Shown: positions 43,291-52,655 of the stretch, in pieces
Layout: the number at the start of each line of letters is the position of its first letter
Position numbering within the stretch: position 1 is the first letter of the stretch
Origin: Bradyrhizobium sp. CB3481
GTDB taxonomy: Bacteria > Pseudomonadota > Alphaproteobacteria > Rhizobiales > Xanthobacteraceae
Length of the DNA stretch: 64,000 nt
Direction: 5' to 3'
NCBI RefSeq assembly: GCF_029714305.1
Contig: NZ_CP121647.1
Coordinates: 1,818,501 to 1,882,500, forward strand
Made by a program: the position numbers and the translations under genes
The notes under the pieces: generated by a model
Databases searched by the model: none
What the model was told of the DNA's origin: nothing
The model's input: only the letters and a program-made list of their open reading frames with translations

Positions 43291-44288
43291 TGCAGTCGGG
43301 TGCCGCGCTTGAGGTGTTGATCGCCGGACTTCGTGGACACGCGCTGCGCACGGCCGATTGGCGGCCGGTCATCGCCCTCGCAAATCGGACTTTGCTTACT
43401 CCGGCCTTGTTCTCAGCCCTCGTGCACAGCGGCGAGATCAATCGGCTGCCCGACGATGTACGCGAGTACTTGGGCTTTATTCACGACCGCAACGGGGAAC
43501 GCAATGCGCGCCTGCGTGCGCAACTCGCTGAAGCCATCACTGCCCTGAACCGTCGGAGGATCGCTCCGCTCCTGCTCAAGGGGGCCGTTCCCCTGTTTTT
43601 TTCTAACGGCAATCAGATTACGCCTCGAATAACTAGCGACCTCGATCTGAGCGTGGACCCGGCGGAGGAGGAAAGCGCGCTGGAGTGCCTTGGCGGACTT
43701 GGTTATCTGCCATTGACGGACGGACGAGGCCTGGTGCGGCCGCTGGATGTCGGAGTCTTGGAGCTCCGGCGGACTCAAGAAAGCGAGCTGCGGCCATCGA
43801 CGCCCGTCGAACTGGGCGGTCTCTTGGCGAAAATTCCGTCGCCGCAGTCTCGCGCCCTGCACTGGATCGTTCATGATCTCTTCAAAGAGGGCGACTATTG
43901 GCGCGGCAGAATTGACCTCAGGCATCTGCACGATCTCGCGCAACTGGCGGAAAGCGCCAGTTTGGACTGGACGTTGCTGCGAGCAGCAATGCCGGACCGA
44001 AGAAGTCGCAACGCGCTTGATACTCAACTCCTTGCCTTGCGCGAACTCTTTGGGGTGACAATTCCCTTTGAGCCCACGCGACGTCCGATGGTTCGCTACC
44101 AGCACTGGAGACGCATTTTCACCGCGAGACATCCCATAATAGGTGCGCCGGTGCGACTGGTCGGCAATCTGGCATGGGGCGCGTGGCGGCTGTCACAGGC
44201 CGGCGATTTGGTGCAACGTGGTCCCGTTGACCTTGGGCGTCGCATGGTCCGCACACTGCTGGAAAGTGATCACCGGGCGAAGATCTAG
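43287..44288 (+). CDS. Nucleotidyltransferase-family protein
   Basis: A 333-residue protein of the NTP-transferase 5 type. LLLKGAVPLF (about 95-104) and ITSDLDLSVDP (about 115-125) give the metal-binding Asp pair of the family. Relatives occur beside HprK-like kinases in lasso-peptide and related clusters. It probably transfers a nucleotide to a peptide, sugar or phosphate, possibly using the phosphate added by its neighbour (inference). The start overlaps the kinase stop (ATGA). Confidence 0.82.
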   Translation: MMQSGAALEVLIAGLRGHALRTADWRPVIALANRTLLTPALFSALVHSGEINRLPDDVREYLGFIHDRNGERNARLRAQLAEAITALNRRRIAPLLLKGAVPLFFSNGNQITPRITSDLDLSVDPAEEESALECLGGLGYLPLTDGRGLVRPLDVGVLELRRTQESELRPSTPVELGGLLAKIPSPQSRALHWIVHDLFKEGDYWRGRIDLRHLHDLAQLAESASLDWTLLRAAMPDRRSRNALDTQLLALRELFGVTIPFEPTRRPMVRYQHWRRIFTARHPIIGAPVRLVGNLAWGAWRLSQAGDLVQRGPVDLGRRMVRTLLESDHRAKI

Positions 44289-44496
44289 TATTTCGCGCGC
44301 CTAAACATGTCGGCAGCCAAAGGCTGCACTCAGGTACGGGCGTTTACCTACGGTGTGGGCGTTCTCCTACAAGTGTCAAATCTGGCGATACCACTCAAGA
44401 GCCGTAGATCGCTTCCAAAGGATACTTGGCCCCTCCCAAGAATTGTGGCTCGGTCTCATCTGTGCATGGGGCGCCGCCTTTCTCGAGGAGCCAGTG

Positions 44497-44745
44497 ATGG
44501 CTCGCTACTTTTTTCATGTTAGCGACGGCACTTTGGTGTTGGATGACGTCGGCGTGGAGCTGCCGGACATCACCTCCGCGCAAGCGACAGCTCTTCAGTT
44601 GATTGCTGAAATTCTCAAGGATGGGATGATCGGGCCGTCGTGCAATGAGCTTTGCTGGCGTGTCGAAGTGACCGACAGCCCCGAGTTAGGCGGCGAAAGG
44701 TTCTTCGTGGTCAATTTTTCCATCACCCCATTAACGAGCCCATGA
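44497..44745 (+). CDS. Small DUF6894-like protein
   Basis: An 82-residue protein beginning MARYFFHVSDGTLVLDDVG, the pattern of a Rhizobiales DUF family whose function is unknown. It is an alpha/beta mini-domain with no signal sequence. GAGGAG precedes the ATG at 44497. The open frame extends further upstream, but the ribosome site selects this start. It may be a stand-alone gene. Confidence 0.75.
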   Translation: MARYFFHVSDGTLVLDDVGVELPDITSAQATALQLIAEILKDGMIGPSCNELCWRVEVTDSPELGGERFFVVNFSITPLTSP

Positions 44746-44886
44746 ACCAGCGCCAAGTCGGCCTACAAGGTCCTGTGTGGCTAACGAAGACTAACGCGGC
44801 GGCAGTGTAGCCACGCCCGTGGAGAACTGGCGCAGGAATTCGCCGCAGCAAATAGGTTGTTCATGCCGCCCCCTCGGGCGATCGCA

Positions 44887-45612
44887 TTAGTCGCGTGCGG
44901 ACTTGATTTCATCGGCGATAGTGGAGTGCGTTCCGGGTGAAGCTTCGAATGACCCCTCACCATCTTCCTGGGAGGCGTCCAGCTTGTGAACTTGTGAGAT
45001 GGCGAGGGTCGCGAGCACCGTCCGATTGCTTACATCGAGCTTCTGGAAGATACGATGAAGATGAACCTTTATTGTGCCATCGGTTAGATTCAGTCGGCGA
45101 GCAATTTCCTTGTTCGACAATCCCTCAGACACTAGACGCATAATCTGACGCTCCCGGTCAGTGAGGGCATGCGTTGCTTTGGCCTTGTTCGGGGTTTCCT
45201 GAGCTGATTCCAACTCATATGAAGTGGGTGGCGATGATATGTGATGGTTCGCAACTTGCCGCAGAATCTGCAGCAAAAGGTTGGGCTCTGTATCCTTGGA
45301 GATAACACTGTGGGCACCTCCCGAAGCCAGGATCGCTATATCGCTCTCATAGATATCGCCTGTGAAAAGAACGACGCGCGTGCGAAGTGTCTCCGCCCTG
45401 ATCACGGCGAGAATTTTTCTCCCGCCGATATTGGGCAATGTCGGATCGACAAGGGCGATCTCCGGCGCGAATAGCCTGATCGCTTCGATGCAGCTCGGTC
45501 CATCACCGCAGCAGGCGACTAACCTGAAATCACGTTCTGTCCCGAGTACGTTAGCCAGGCCTTGCCGAACTATGGGATGGCGATCCGCAATAACCACACG
45601 GATACAATGCAC
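44887..45612 (-). CDS. NarL/FixJ-type response regulator
   Basis: A 241-residue two-domain regulator. The receiver (about 1-120) has VVIADRHPIVRQGL, the phospho-acceptor Asp in ALVDPTLP (about residue 56) and the conserved Lys at VISKDTEP (about 106). The LuxR HTH (LTDRERQIMRLVSEGLSNKEIA) lies near 150-205. No histidine kinase is adjacent, so it is an orphan. It is divergent from the 45995 regulator across 382 bp of AT-richer DNA. Confidence 0.9.
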   Translation of the reverse strand: MHCIRVVIADRHPIVRQGLANVLGTERDFRLVACCGDGPSCIEAIRLFAPEIALVDPTLPNIGGRKILAVIRAETLRTRVVLFTGDIYESDIAILASGGAHSVISKDTEPNLLLQILRQVANHHISSPPTSYELESAQETPNKAKATHALTDRERQIMRLVSEGLSNKEIARRLNLTDGTIKVHLHRIFQKLDVSNRTVLATLAISQVHKLDASQEDGEGSFEASPGTHSTIADEIKSARD

Positions 45613-45994
45613 ACGCGAACTCCAATAAACGCGTATTCAAGAACGTCATTAAACTATCACAAAAATGTCGCGTCATTTAGGCTTTGTTGTGCCGGGCAGC
45701 GTTAGGTTCCCACCCAACGGCAATGCATTCGTTCATGGGAACTCTACTTGTGTGACTGCGACATTCCGCAGCAAATGTCGTTTTCGGAGACGCCGTTATA
45801 ACGAGAGATATATGGTGATATCGGGTATTTAACTCTAACATGACACACATATGACGAAAGTCCAGCGGGAGGGTGACCTCAGATTGGCAGACTGAGGCTT
45901 AAATAGGGGGGTAAGTGCCCAGCACATATTGACGATCGCTTAGAAGGGCGGATCCAACCGCAGCCGACGCCTTGTCTTTTGTCCGGAGTTCATC
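45613..45994. other. AT-richer divergent control region
   Basis: The interval between the two divergent regulator genes is less GC-rich than its surroundings. I see no clear promoter boxes with confidence, but its composition suggests transferred or regulatory DNA. Confidence 0.45.
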
Positions 45995-46786
45995 ATGAAG
46001 CGGCGACGCGATTTTTCAATCATACTTGTCGGAGAACGAGGTCTACTTAGAGAGGGAATCGAGCGAATCTTACGCTCAGCCAATTTCCGCATCAGGGCTT
46101 CGGTAGCGCCGGGCGATGATCTGATCTCTAGTCAGGTTGGAGCCGACCAGTTGCTTTTTGTGATGGTTCAAGCCGGCGATGACTTTGATGTCACCATCGA
46201 GCAAATCGAATTTCTAAGAAATCACCATCCCGGTGCGCGCGTCGCTATTGTCGATACCCACTATCGGCTGGACGATGTGGTGGCAGCTTTCCGCGCAGGG
46301 GCTAATGGCTATTTTGCTGACGTCACGAGTTGCGAGGTCTTCGCCAAGTCGGTGGAATTGGTGATGCTGGGTGAACTCGTCTTTCCTCCGGCATTCCTGT
46401 CGTTTCCTCTTGTTGACGATCATCACGTCAGTAACCGTGCACCGACTGTCGGCAGCAGTCGAACGGTGCTCGCAACCGGCACCATCGACCCACGGCTCTC
46501 TCCGCGTGAGCGGTCTATTTTGCGCTGTCTGATTGAGGGCGATTCGAACAAATGCATCGCCCGAAAGATCGAAATTGCTGAAGCTACCGTAAAGGTCCAT
46601 ATCAAGGCGATTCTTCGCAAAATCCAGGTTCAGAACCGGACACAGGCCGCGATCTGGGGCGTCAACCATCCGTTCCTGGCAGAGGCGCCCGAGACTGCCT
46701 TGGTGCCATCGAATGCAGTCGCCAACGGCGAACTTCCTGTTCCTTGCAATGGCGGAGAACGGCAGTTCAGAGTTGAAGGCAAGTAG
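45995..46786 (+). CDS. LuxR/NarL-type regulator with degenerate receiver
   Basis: A 263-residue protein. The N-terminal part (IILVGERGLLREGIERIL) is receiver-like, but the acidic pocket is replaced (GER in place of the usual Asp pair) and the phospho-acceptor position reads VMVQAGDD, with Gln where Asp is expected. The C-terminal HTH is intact: LSPRERSILRCLIEGDSNKCIARKIEIAEATVKVH. It is probably constitutive or controlled by another input. It is a paralogue of the protein at 47064. Confidence 0.85.
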   Translation: MKRRRDFSIILVGERGLLREGIERILRSANFRIRASVAPGDDLISSQVGADQLLFVMVQAGDDFDVTIEQIEFLRNHHPGARVAIVDTHYRLDDVVAAFRAGANGYFADVTSCEVFAKSVELVMLGELVFPPAFLSFPLVDDHHVSNRAPTVGSSRTVLATGTIDPRLSPRERSILRCLIEGDSNKCIARKIEIAEATVKVHIKAILRKIQVQNRTQAAIWGVNHPFLAEAPETALVPSNAVANGELPVPCNGGERQFRVEGK

Positions 46787-47063
46787 CCGTCGCGAGCATT
46801 GGCTTCTCACGAATAGGTGCGACAACAGCCGCACTGCACTGCATGGAGCGGTCTCCAGAGCCGCTTGCCGCGGAGCGAGGTGGCACAGCTTCAGCACAAG
46901 CTCCGATTCGTGAACAGGGTTGAAAACCGACGTGGTAGCCGCGATTGCTCGCTTCTCGCGCCGCTGCTTCTTGGCTGCTCTGTTACGGCCTGCCGGCCCT
47001 CAGCTGGAGGGATGCTTGTTCGCACCATGCGAGAATGAAGTGACGCGCAGGATTCCCGCGCTC

Positions 47064-47915
47064 TTAGTTCGCCAGCCGGCCAAGCGAGGTGTGTTTTTCA
47101 GCGGGTGCGGCGGCTTCCGCAACTTGATCGTGTGATATACCGTTCTTTGCCGAAATAAGCGGAGCTGAACTTATCGCCCAAATAGCGGCCTGCGTGCGAT
47201 TGTGGACCCGGATCTTTCGAAGGATCGATTTGACATGGACCTTCGCAGTCGCCTCGGAAATGGCCAGCTTACGCGCGATACTTTTGTTGGAATCACCCTG
47301 GATAAGGCAACGCAGGATCGATTGTTGCCGCGTTGACAGTGGCGTTAGGCTGGCCATGTCGTGCGGCACAAGTTCATTCGTTCCCTCCTTGATCCCGACC
47401 ATCTCGGCAGCATCTCCATGCTTATCTTCAGAAGCAGTCATGGGGTGAGCTGCGTCGCCGCAATGGCTGGCCGCTTGGCCGCGGTTTTGCTCTTGCTGGT
47501 AACAGATGAAACTCAGTATTTCAGGAGGCAAAAACGTCACGCCGAGCATGACCAACTCTAGGGTCTTGATAAACGTATCGCTCGCTACGGACTTGGCCAA
47601 ATAAGCGTTGGCGCCCAGCCGAAATGCCGAGATCATTGTACTTAGCTGGCGCTGATGAGCCAGCAATGCAACGCGTCCTGCCGGACATCGCTGCTTAAAC
47701 GACTTCAGTTGTGCGAATGCCACATCGACGTCATCGCCGACATCGATGACGAGCAGGATCGGCGGCTGTTGAGGGAACGAGTTCGGGATCAGCTCGTCAA
47801 CGCTGCATCCCGATGCGAAAATACGAAAGCCAGCCGAACTCAAAATCCGAGCGAGGCCTTCCCTTAGCAGCGCATTTTGGCCGACAAGAAGGGTATCCGT
47901 AGTTGCACGGGTCAT
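47064..47915 (-). CDS. LuxR/NarL-type regulator, paralogue of the 45995 protein
   Basis: A 283-residue paralogue: [31 protein letters not shown] (here the acceptor Asp is kept) and the [38 protein letters not shown] align with the 45995 product. It begins with ATG at 47915 after GAGG; an upstream TTG at 47951 gives a longer frame. The linker between receiver and HTH is longer than in its paralogue. The two genes converge. Confidence 0.85.
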   Translation of the reverse strand: MTRATTDTLLVGQNALLREGLARILSSAGFRIFASGCSVDELIPNSFPQQPPILLVIDVGDDVDVAFAQLKSFKQRCPAGRVALLAHQRQLSTMISAFRLGANAYLAKSVASDTFIKTLELVMLGVTFLPPEILSFICYQQEQNRGQAASHCGDAAHPMTASEDKHGDAAEMVGIKEGTNELVPHDMASLTPLSTRQQSILRCLIQGDSNKSIARKLAISEATAKVHVKSILRKIRVHNRTQAAIWAISSAPLISAKNGISHDQVAEAAAPAEKHTSLGRLAN

Positions 47916-48351
47916 GGTGGCCTCGCTGATCTGGGGCGGCCTATTGGCCAACCCCGTGGCTGTTGCGCCCCCTTGATTTCAATCAGCGAAACGCCACCCG
48001 CGTTTCGATTTAACCGTGCCGCCCCATGTCAAGTTGGTGATGGTGGCCTGTCAGGCGCCGCCATGCGCCATCGAAGAAGGTTAAATGAAAATTTAGCACA
48101 ATCAAACAATCAAAGTGATTACCCCTTTATGCAGGGGAGCCGTGTCGTCGCTACGCCTAGCGGACTATTCAATGATTGGCGCGATATCGACGCGCCAATC
48201 GGGTAGTTCCCGCGCAATTTTTTACCATCGCAGCAATGGGAAACGGCCATTCAATTGGCCGTCTCGTTGCGCGGGCACCGTTCGGAGGAGGCGCCCATTA
48301 TTGCGGCTGGCGATGCGCATGGCTCCTCATCGCGTGTCGGCCTCTCGGCCG
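47916..48351. other. Interval with perfect inverted repeats
   Basis: No gene. GATTGGCGCG (48174-48183) and CGCGCCAATC (48191-48200) are perfect 10-base arms with a 7-nt centre, and ACGGCCA-N6-TGGCCGT lies at 48243-48262. Neither has a T-run; they may be operators or rho-dependent stem structures downstream of the secreted-protein gene. Confidence 0.5.
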
Positions 48352-50628
48352 CTATACGAACAGCAACGCGCTCTGAAGGTCGATCTCGATCATGCGACCA
48401 TCGCTGACGTGGGAATTTCCGTAGTCGGCGACATAGAGATTGAGCTTGCCGGGATCGTCGTTCGGGTCGCTGCTTGGCGCCAGTTCGAGGTCCTTGACCT
48501 TGGCTGACGTGTCGGTGTTTCGGAACCCCTCGAGCACGTCAAGCTTTTGTAGGATGTTGCCGCTGCGGTCGACGACCCAGATGTCCGGGCTGAAGCCGCC
48601 GCCGACAAAGAAGACGTTGTGAGCGGCGTCGTATGCCAGCGCCTCGGGATCCTTGATTTCTGCGGGCAGCGTGATGGTCGAGAAGACCTGAGTACCGGTG
48701 TTGTTGATCTCGACGATCGAGCGGCCTCCAACACTCCCGTTCGCGATGAACAGGTGGCCGTTGCTCGGATTGACAGCCACGTCCTCCGGATCATTGCAGC
48801 CAAGGGGCTTCAGATCGAATTGTCCCTGCCTGACGGTGGGATTGGCCGGATCAACCCAGTATAGTTTGAATGCGTCGTCATCGGAGATGTACAGGCGCTG
48901 CGTGCTGGAGTCGAAGGCCAGGCCGGTCGGCTCATCCGTGAAATTCAACAGGCTAAACGACTTGACGAGAGTGCCGTCGGTTTGCAGCTTCCACAGATTT
49001 GTCGCGCGGGAGAATGGGGATTCTTCAACTTCGGAATCGCAGACGAACAGTCCCATTCCGGGCACGTAGGCGATCCCAGACGGGTCGGTGCTACCGAGCG
49101 CCGCCATGTTGGTGCTCGCGACGACTGTCGGTGTTCCGCTACTGTCGTCATTGGTGATGGTGCCGAGGCCCTGGCCGTCGGTGATGGTGCCCCCGTTGGT
49201 GGGGTGGGTGAGGTTGAGGAAGAACGTCTCGTTAGGTTCGACCGCGGTGTCGCCGTTGACCGTCACCGAGACGGTCCCCGTCGCCTGTCCGGCAGCGAAG
49301 TTCAAGGTCCCTCCCGCAGCCAAGTAATCAGAGCCAGCGGTCGCCGTGCCGTTGGCGGTGGCGAAGTCAACGGCGAATGCTGCGCTGCCGGTGTGGCTCA
49401 CAGTGAAAGTCGCCGTCTTAGTCCCGCTGTTGCCCTCGGTGATCGTTGCGTCGCTGATCGAGATATTGCCGACGACAGCCGGGACGTCATCATTGGTGAT
49501 GGTGCCGAGGCCCTGGCCATCGACGATGGTGCCGCCGTTGGTGGCGTTGGCCAGATTGAGCAAGAACGTTTCGTTGGGTTCGATGACGGTGTCGCCATTG
49601 ATTGTCACCGAGACCGTCCGACTGGCCTGTCCCGCCGCGAAGTTCAACGTGCCCCCGGCTGCCAGGTAGTCGGAACCAGCCGTCGCCGAGCCGTCGGCAG
49701 TGGCGAAGTCGACGGCAAAGGCCGCGGTCCCGGTGCGGCTTACCGTGAAGGTTGCCGTCCTGGTCCCGCTGTTGCCTTCTGCAATCATGACATCGCTGAT
49801 CGAGATATCGCCAACGTCGGGGGTGGCGGTAGCTCCGGAGATCGCGAAACTACTGGCGCTAACGGCAGCGCCCGTCTGCAATGTCGCCAGCGCTATGCCG
49901 GCGCTGGCACCGGATCCGTCGGGATCCCACATCACTGAGCGGGTAGTGCCATTGTAGAGGAATTGGCCATGGCCAGCGGCCGTGCCTTGGTTCCCGGTCA
50001 CAGTGGCAAACCAAGCTGGATCGAGGACCAAGTCACCGGAGCCATTGTCGATGAGGCCGCTGCCCCCGCTCAGTCCGTAGTCGCTGGCAGTGATGCCGAA
50101 CTTGTCCTCGGCCGCGAAATCCGTGATGGTGACGGTGTTGGCTGCATCGGCCGGGCCGAACTTGAACGTATCACCTCCCAAGCCGCCGGTGAGTGTATCC
50201 TTGCCGCCACCCCCGCTGATGATGTTGGCGTTCGAGTTGCCGACGATCGTGTTGACTTGGGCGTTGCCAGTGGCGCTGATGGCGACGGCGGACTCCAGTA
50301 GCACCAACCTCTCGAGGAATGGACTTAGGGTGTAGCTCACGGTGCTGTAGACCCTATCAGTGCCGCCGTCGTCCACGCCGGAACTAGTCGTTTCGCTGAC
50401 GATGTCGTTCACATCGTCGACGTAGTAGTCGTCGCTGCCGGTCCCGCCGAACATGGTGTCCGCGCCGGCATCGCCGTGCATGGCGTCGTTACCGGCCCCG
50501 CCAAATAGCGTATCGTCGCCGGCACCCCCGTTAAGGTGATCACGCCCGCCCAGACCCGAGATGGTATCGGATTCGGCTGTGCCAGTGAGATCGGGGTCGT
50601 CGAGTTCAGTGCCGATAATGTTTGCCAT
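48352..50628 (-). CDS. RTX / Calx-beta / beta-propeller secreted-type protein
   Basis: A 758-residue protein. RTX calcium-binding nonapeptides (LNGGAGDDTLFGGAGND and onward) lie at about residues 25-70 and 130-150. Two Calx-beta domains, about 80 percent identical by eye, follow at about 265-375 and 378-487. The C-terminus (about 500-758) reads as a beta-propeller (LYISDDDAFKLYWVDPANPT, HLFIANGS, VFFVGGGFSPDIWVVD). No Sec signal peptide; RTX repeats and the hydrophobic end SALLFV suggest type I secretion. I chose the ATG at 50628, after GGAG. A paralogue is at 59217. Confidence 0.85.
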   Translation of the reverse strand: MANIIGTELDDPDLTGTAESDTISGLGGRDHLNGGAGDDTLFGGAGNDAMHGDAGADTMFGGTGSDDYYVDDVNDIVSETTSSGVDDGGTDRVYSTVSYTLSPFLERLVLLESAVAISATGNAQVNTIVGNSNANIISGGGGKDTLTGGLGGDTFKFGPADAANTVTITDFAAEDKFGITASDYGLSGGSGLIDNGSGDLVLDPAWFATVTGNQGTAAGHGQFLYNGTTRSVMWDPDGSGASAGIALATLQTGAAVSASSFAISGATATPDVGDISISDVMIAEGNSGTRTATFTVSRTGTAAFAVDFATADGSATAGSDYLAAGGTLNFAAGQASRTVSVTINGDTVIEPNETFLLNLANATNGGTIVDGQGLGTITNDDVPAVVGNISISDATITEGNSGTKTATFTVSHTGSAAFAVDFATANGTATAGSDYLAAGGTLNFAAGQATGTVSVTVNGDTAVEPNETFFLNLTHPTNGGTITDGQGLGTITNDDSSGTPTVVASTNMAALGSTDPSGIAYVPGMGLFVCDSEVEESPFSRATNLWKLQTDGTLVKSFSLLNFTDEPTGLAFDSSTQRLYISDDDAFKLYWVDPANPTVRQGQFDLKPLGCNDPEDVAVNPSNGHLFIANGSVGGRSIVEINNTGTQVFSTITLPAEIKDPEALAYDAAHNVFFVGGGFSPDIWVVDRSGNILQKLDVLEGFRNTDTSAKVKDLELAPSSDPNDDPGKLNLYVADYGNSHVSDGRMIEIDLQSALLFV

Positions 50629-51109
50629 GGTACTGGCTCCGGGGCGCAATTGGGGTTTTGCTTGGATTTTGCTGCGACACCCGCAGACGAACTATCAGGA
50701 GGAATGACAGGGGTCGCTGCTGATTCAACCTATACGATTGACGCCGCTGCGGGTAACGCCGCTGTTGGGCTACCTCATATTTTCCGTTTGATATTGAAAT
50801 CGGCGCCCTTGTTGGATGCTCTCTGACGTGGCGTAACGCGCCATCGAGTCATTCCTGCTCGCTGAGAGCAGTGTCTGACGGTGCGCGGTGGCGGCGAGCA
50901 TTTGAAGGAACCGACTGCATTCACGCGTACCGACGGATTAACTCGGTGTGGCGTAGTGTCTTAGCCGAAAATCGCTTTATTCTTCTCGCGCAACGCGGGC
51001 CTGAAGGATCGTCAATCGGGCGGCATTTCCCCAGACATTGCCCCCGCCACTGAGCAGCACGACTGAATGGCCAACCGATCAAAATGAACCTCATGAATGG
51101 GGTAGTCGC
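50629..51109. other. Intergenic region upstream of UDP-glucose dehydrogenase
   Basis: A 481-bp interval between divergent genes. No reading frame in it is convincing. It must hold both promoters, but I cannot identify their boxes with confidence. Confidence 0.4.
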
Positions 51110-52477
51110 ATGCGGATCGCCATGATTGGCACGGGCTATGTGGGACTGGTGTCCGGCGCCTGTTTCGCCGATTTCGGTCACCACGTCACCTGCGTGGACA
51201 GGGATGCCGACAAGATCGAAGCTCTGCGCCGAGGCAAGATTCCAATTTTCGAACCCGGCTTAGACGAGCTCGTGGCCTCCAACGTCAAGGCCAGGCGCCT
51301 GGATTTCACCGCCGACCTTAACAAGCCGGTCGCGGAAGCGGATGCCGTGTTCATCGCCGTCGGAACGCCGTCGCGGCGAGGCGACGGCCACGCCGACCTC
51401 ACTTACGTCTATAGCGCGGCGCGCGAGATCGCGGCCGCGCTGTCCGGCTTCACCGTTGTGGTGACGAAATCGACCGTGCCGGTCGGCACCGGCGACGAGG
51501 TCGAGCGGCTGATTCGTGAAGCCAATCCATCAGCCGAGGTGGTGGTGGCCTCCAATCCCGAATTTTTGCGCGAGGGCGCCGCGATCCGCGATTTCAAATT
51601 CCCCGACCGTATCGTGGTCGGCACTGATGATGAGCGTGGGCGCAGGGTGCTGGAGGACGTCTACCGGCCGCTGTCGCTCAACCAGGCGCCGCTGATGTAC
51701 ACCGGGCGCCGCACGGCCGAACTGATCAAATACGCAGCGAACGCCTTCCTCGCTACCAAGATCACCTTCATAAATGAGATCGCCGATCTCTCGGAAAAGG
51801 TCGGCGCAGACGTGCAGGAAGTAGCTCGCGGCATCGGGCTCGACAATCGCATTGGTACCAAGTTCCTTCACGCTGGCCCGGGCTTTGGCGGCTCCTGCTT
51901 TCCCAAGGACACCCGCGCCTTGATTCAGATCGCGCAGGATCACGACGTGCAACTGCGCATCGTCGAAGCCGTGCTCGGCGTCAACGACAACCGCAAACGC
52001 GCGATGGCGCGCAAGGTCGTCAACCTTGCCGGCGGCTCGCTGCGTGGCAAGACCGTCGCCGTGCTCGGCCTCACCTTCAAGCCGGATACCGACGACATGC
52101 GCGAGGCGCCGTCGATTCCACTGGTGACGGGCCTACTCGACATGGGCGCCAAGGTGCGCGCGCATGATCCGGCCGGTATGGAGCAGGCGAAGAGGGAGTT
52201 GCCCGACATCGACTATTGCGACGATCCCTACGTCTGCGTTCGCGGCGCCGACGCGCTCGTGATTGTGACGGAATGGGCGCAGTTTCGCGCGCTCGATCTG
52301 GAACGGCTCAAGCGTGAAATGGCGAAGCCCGTCATGGTCGATCTGCGCAACATCTATCGCGCTGAAGACATGGCAGCCCTCGGCTTCATTTACGAGGGCA
52401 TTGGGCGGCAACGAAGGATTCGGTTCGATGTTGTGGAGGGTGGCCGAGCCAGGGTAGCATCATCCAGGCGACGCTAG
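51110..52477 (+). CDS. ugd: UDP-glucose 6-dehydrogenase
   Basis: A 455-residue UDP-glucose dehydrogenase. The NAD site GTGYVGLVSGACFAD starts at residue 7, the catalytic Cys is in GGSCFPKD (about residue 265), and KSTVPVGTGDEVE and ELIKYAANAFLATK are conserved. It oxidises UDP-glucose to UDP-glucuronate in two NAD-dependent steps. The C-terminus runs about 20 basic residues past the usual end. The epimerase gene at 52656 acts on the product. This is the start of the surface-polysaccharide cluster. Confidence 0.95.
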   Translation: MRIAMIGTGYVGLVSGACFADFGHHVTCVDRDADKIEALRRGKIPIFEPGLDELVASNVKARRLDFTADLNKPVAEADAVFIAVGTPSRRGDGHADLTYVYSAAREIAAALSGFTVVVTKSTVPVGTGDEVERLIREANPSAEVVVASNPEFLREGAAIRDFKFPDRIVVGTDDERGRRVLEDVYRPLSLNQAPLMYTGRRTAELIKYAANAFLATKITFINEIADLSEKVGADVQEVARGIGLDNRIGTKFLHAGPGFGGSCFPKDTRALIQIAQDHDVQLRIVEAVLGVNDNRKRAMARKVVNLAGGSLRGKTVAVLGLTFKPDTDDMREAPSIPLVTGLLDMGAKVRAHDPAGMEQAKRELPDIDYCDDPYVCVRGADALVIVTEWAQFRALDLERLKREMAKPVMVDLRNIYRAEDMAALGFIYEGIGRQRRIRFDVVEGGRARVASSRRR

Positions 52478-52655
52478 CCTTGGTCAGGATGCTACGATTG
52501 CTCTCGGATGTGCTTACGGCGTTGAAGCAAGCCAAAATAGCTTTTTCTTTAGTGGAATCCCCCTGACAACGCCGCGCTGAGTAATGGGGCACCTCAATAC
52601 GGCAAGTAGAAAGGGCGGTCGACGAAGCGGGGTCGAAGTGCCTTCCAAGGACGCC

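Noticed and set aside
41683..44288. Lasso-peptide cluster
   Set aside because: No B-type protease, no asparagine-synthetase-like cyclase and no lasso-like precursor; only the tailoring-type enzymes match.
44887..47915. Quorum-sensing LuxR/LuxI system
   Set aside because: The regulators have receiver-type N-termini, no autoinducer domain and no LuxI gene nearby.
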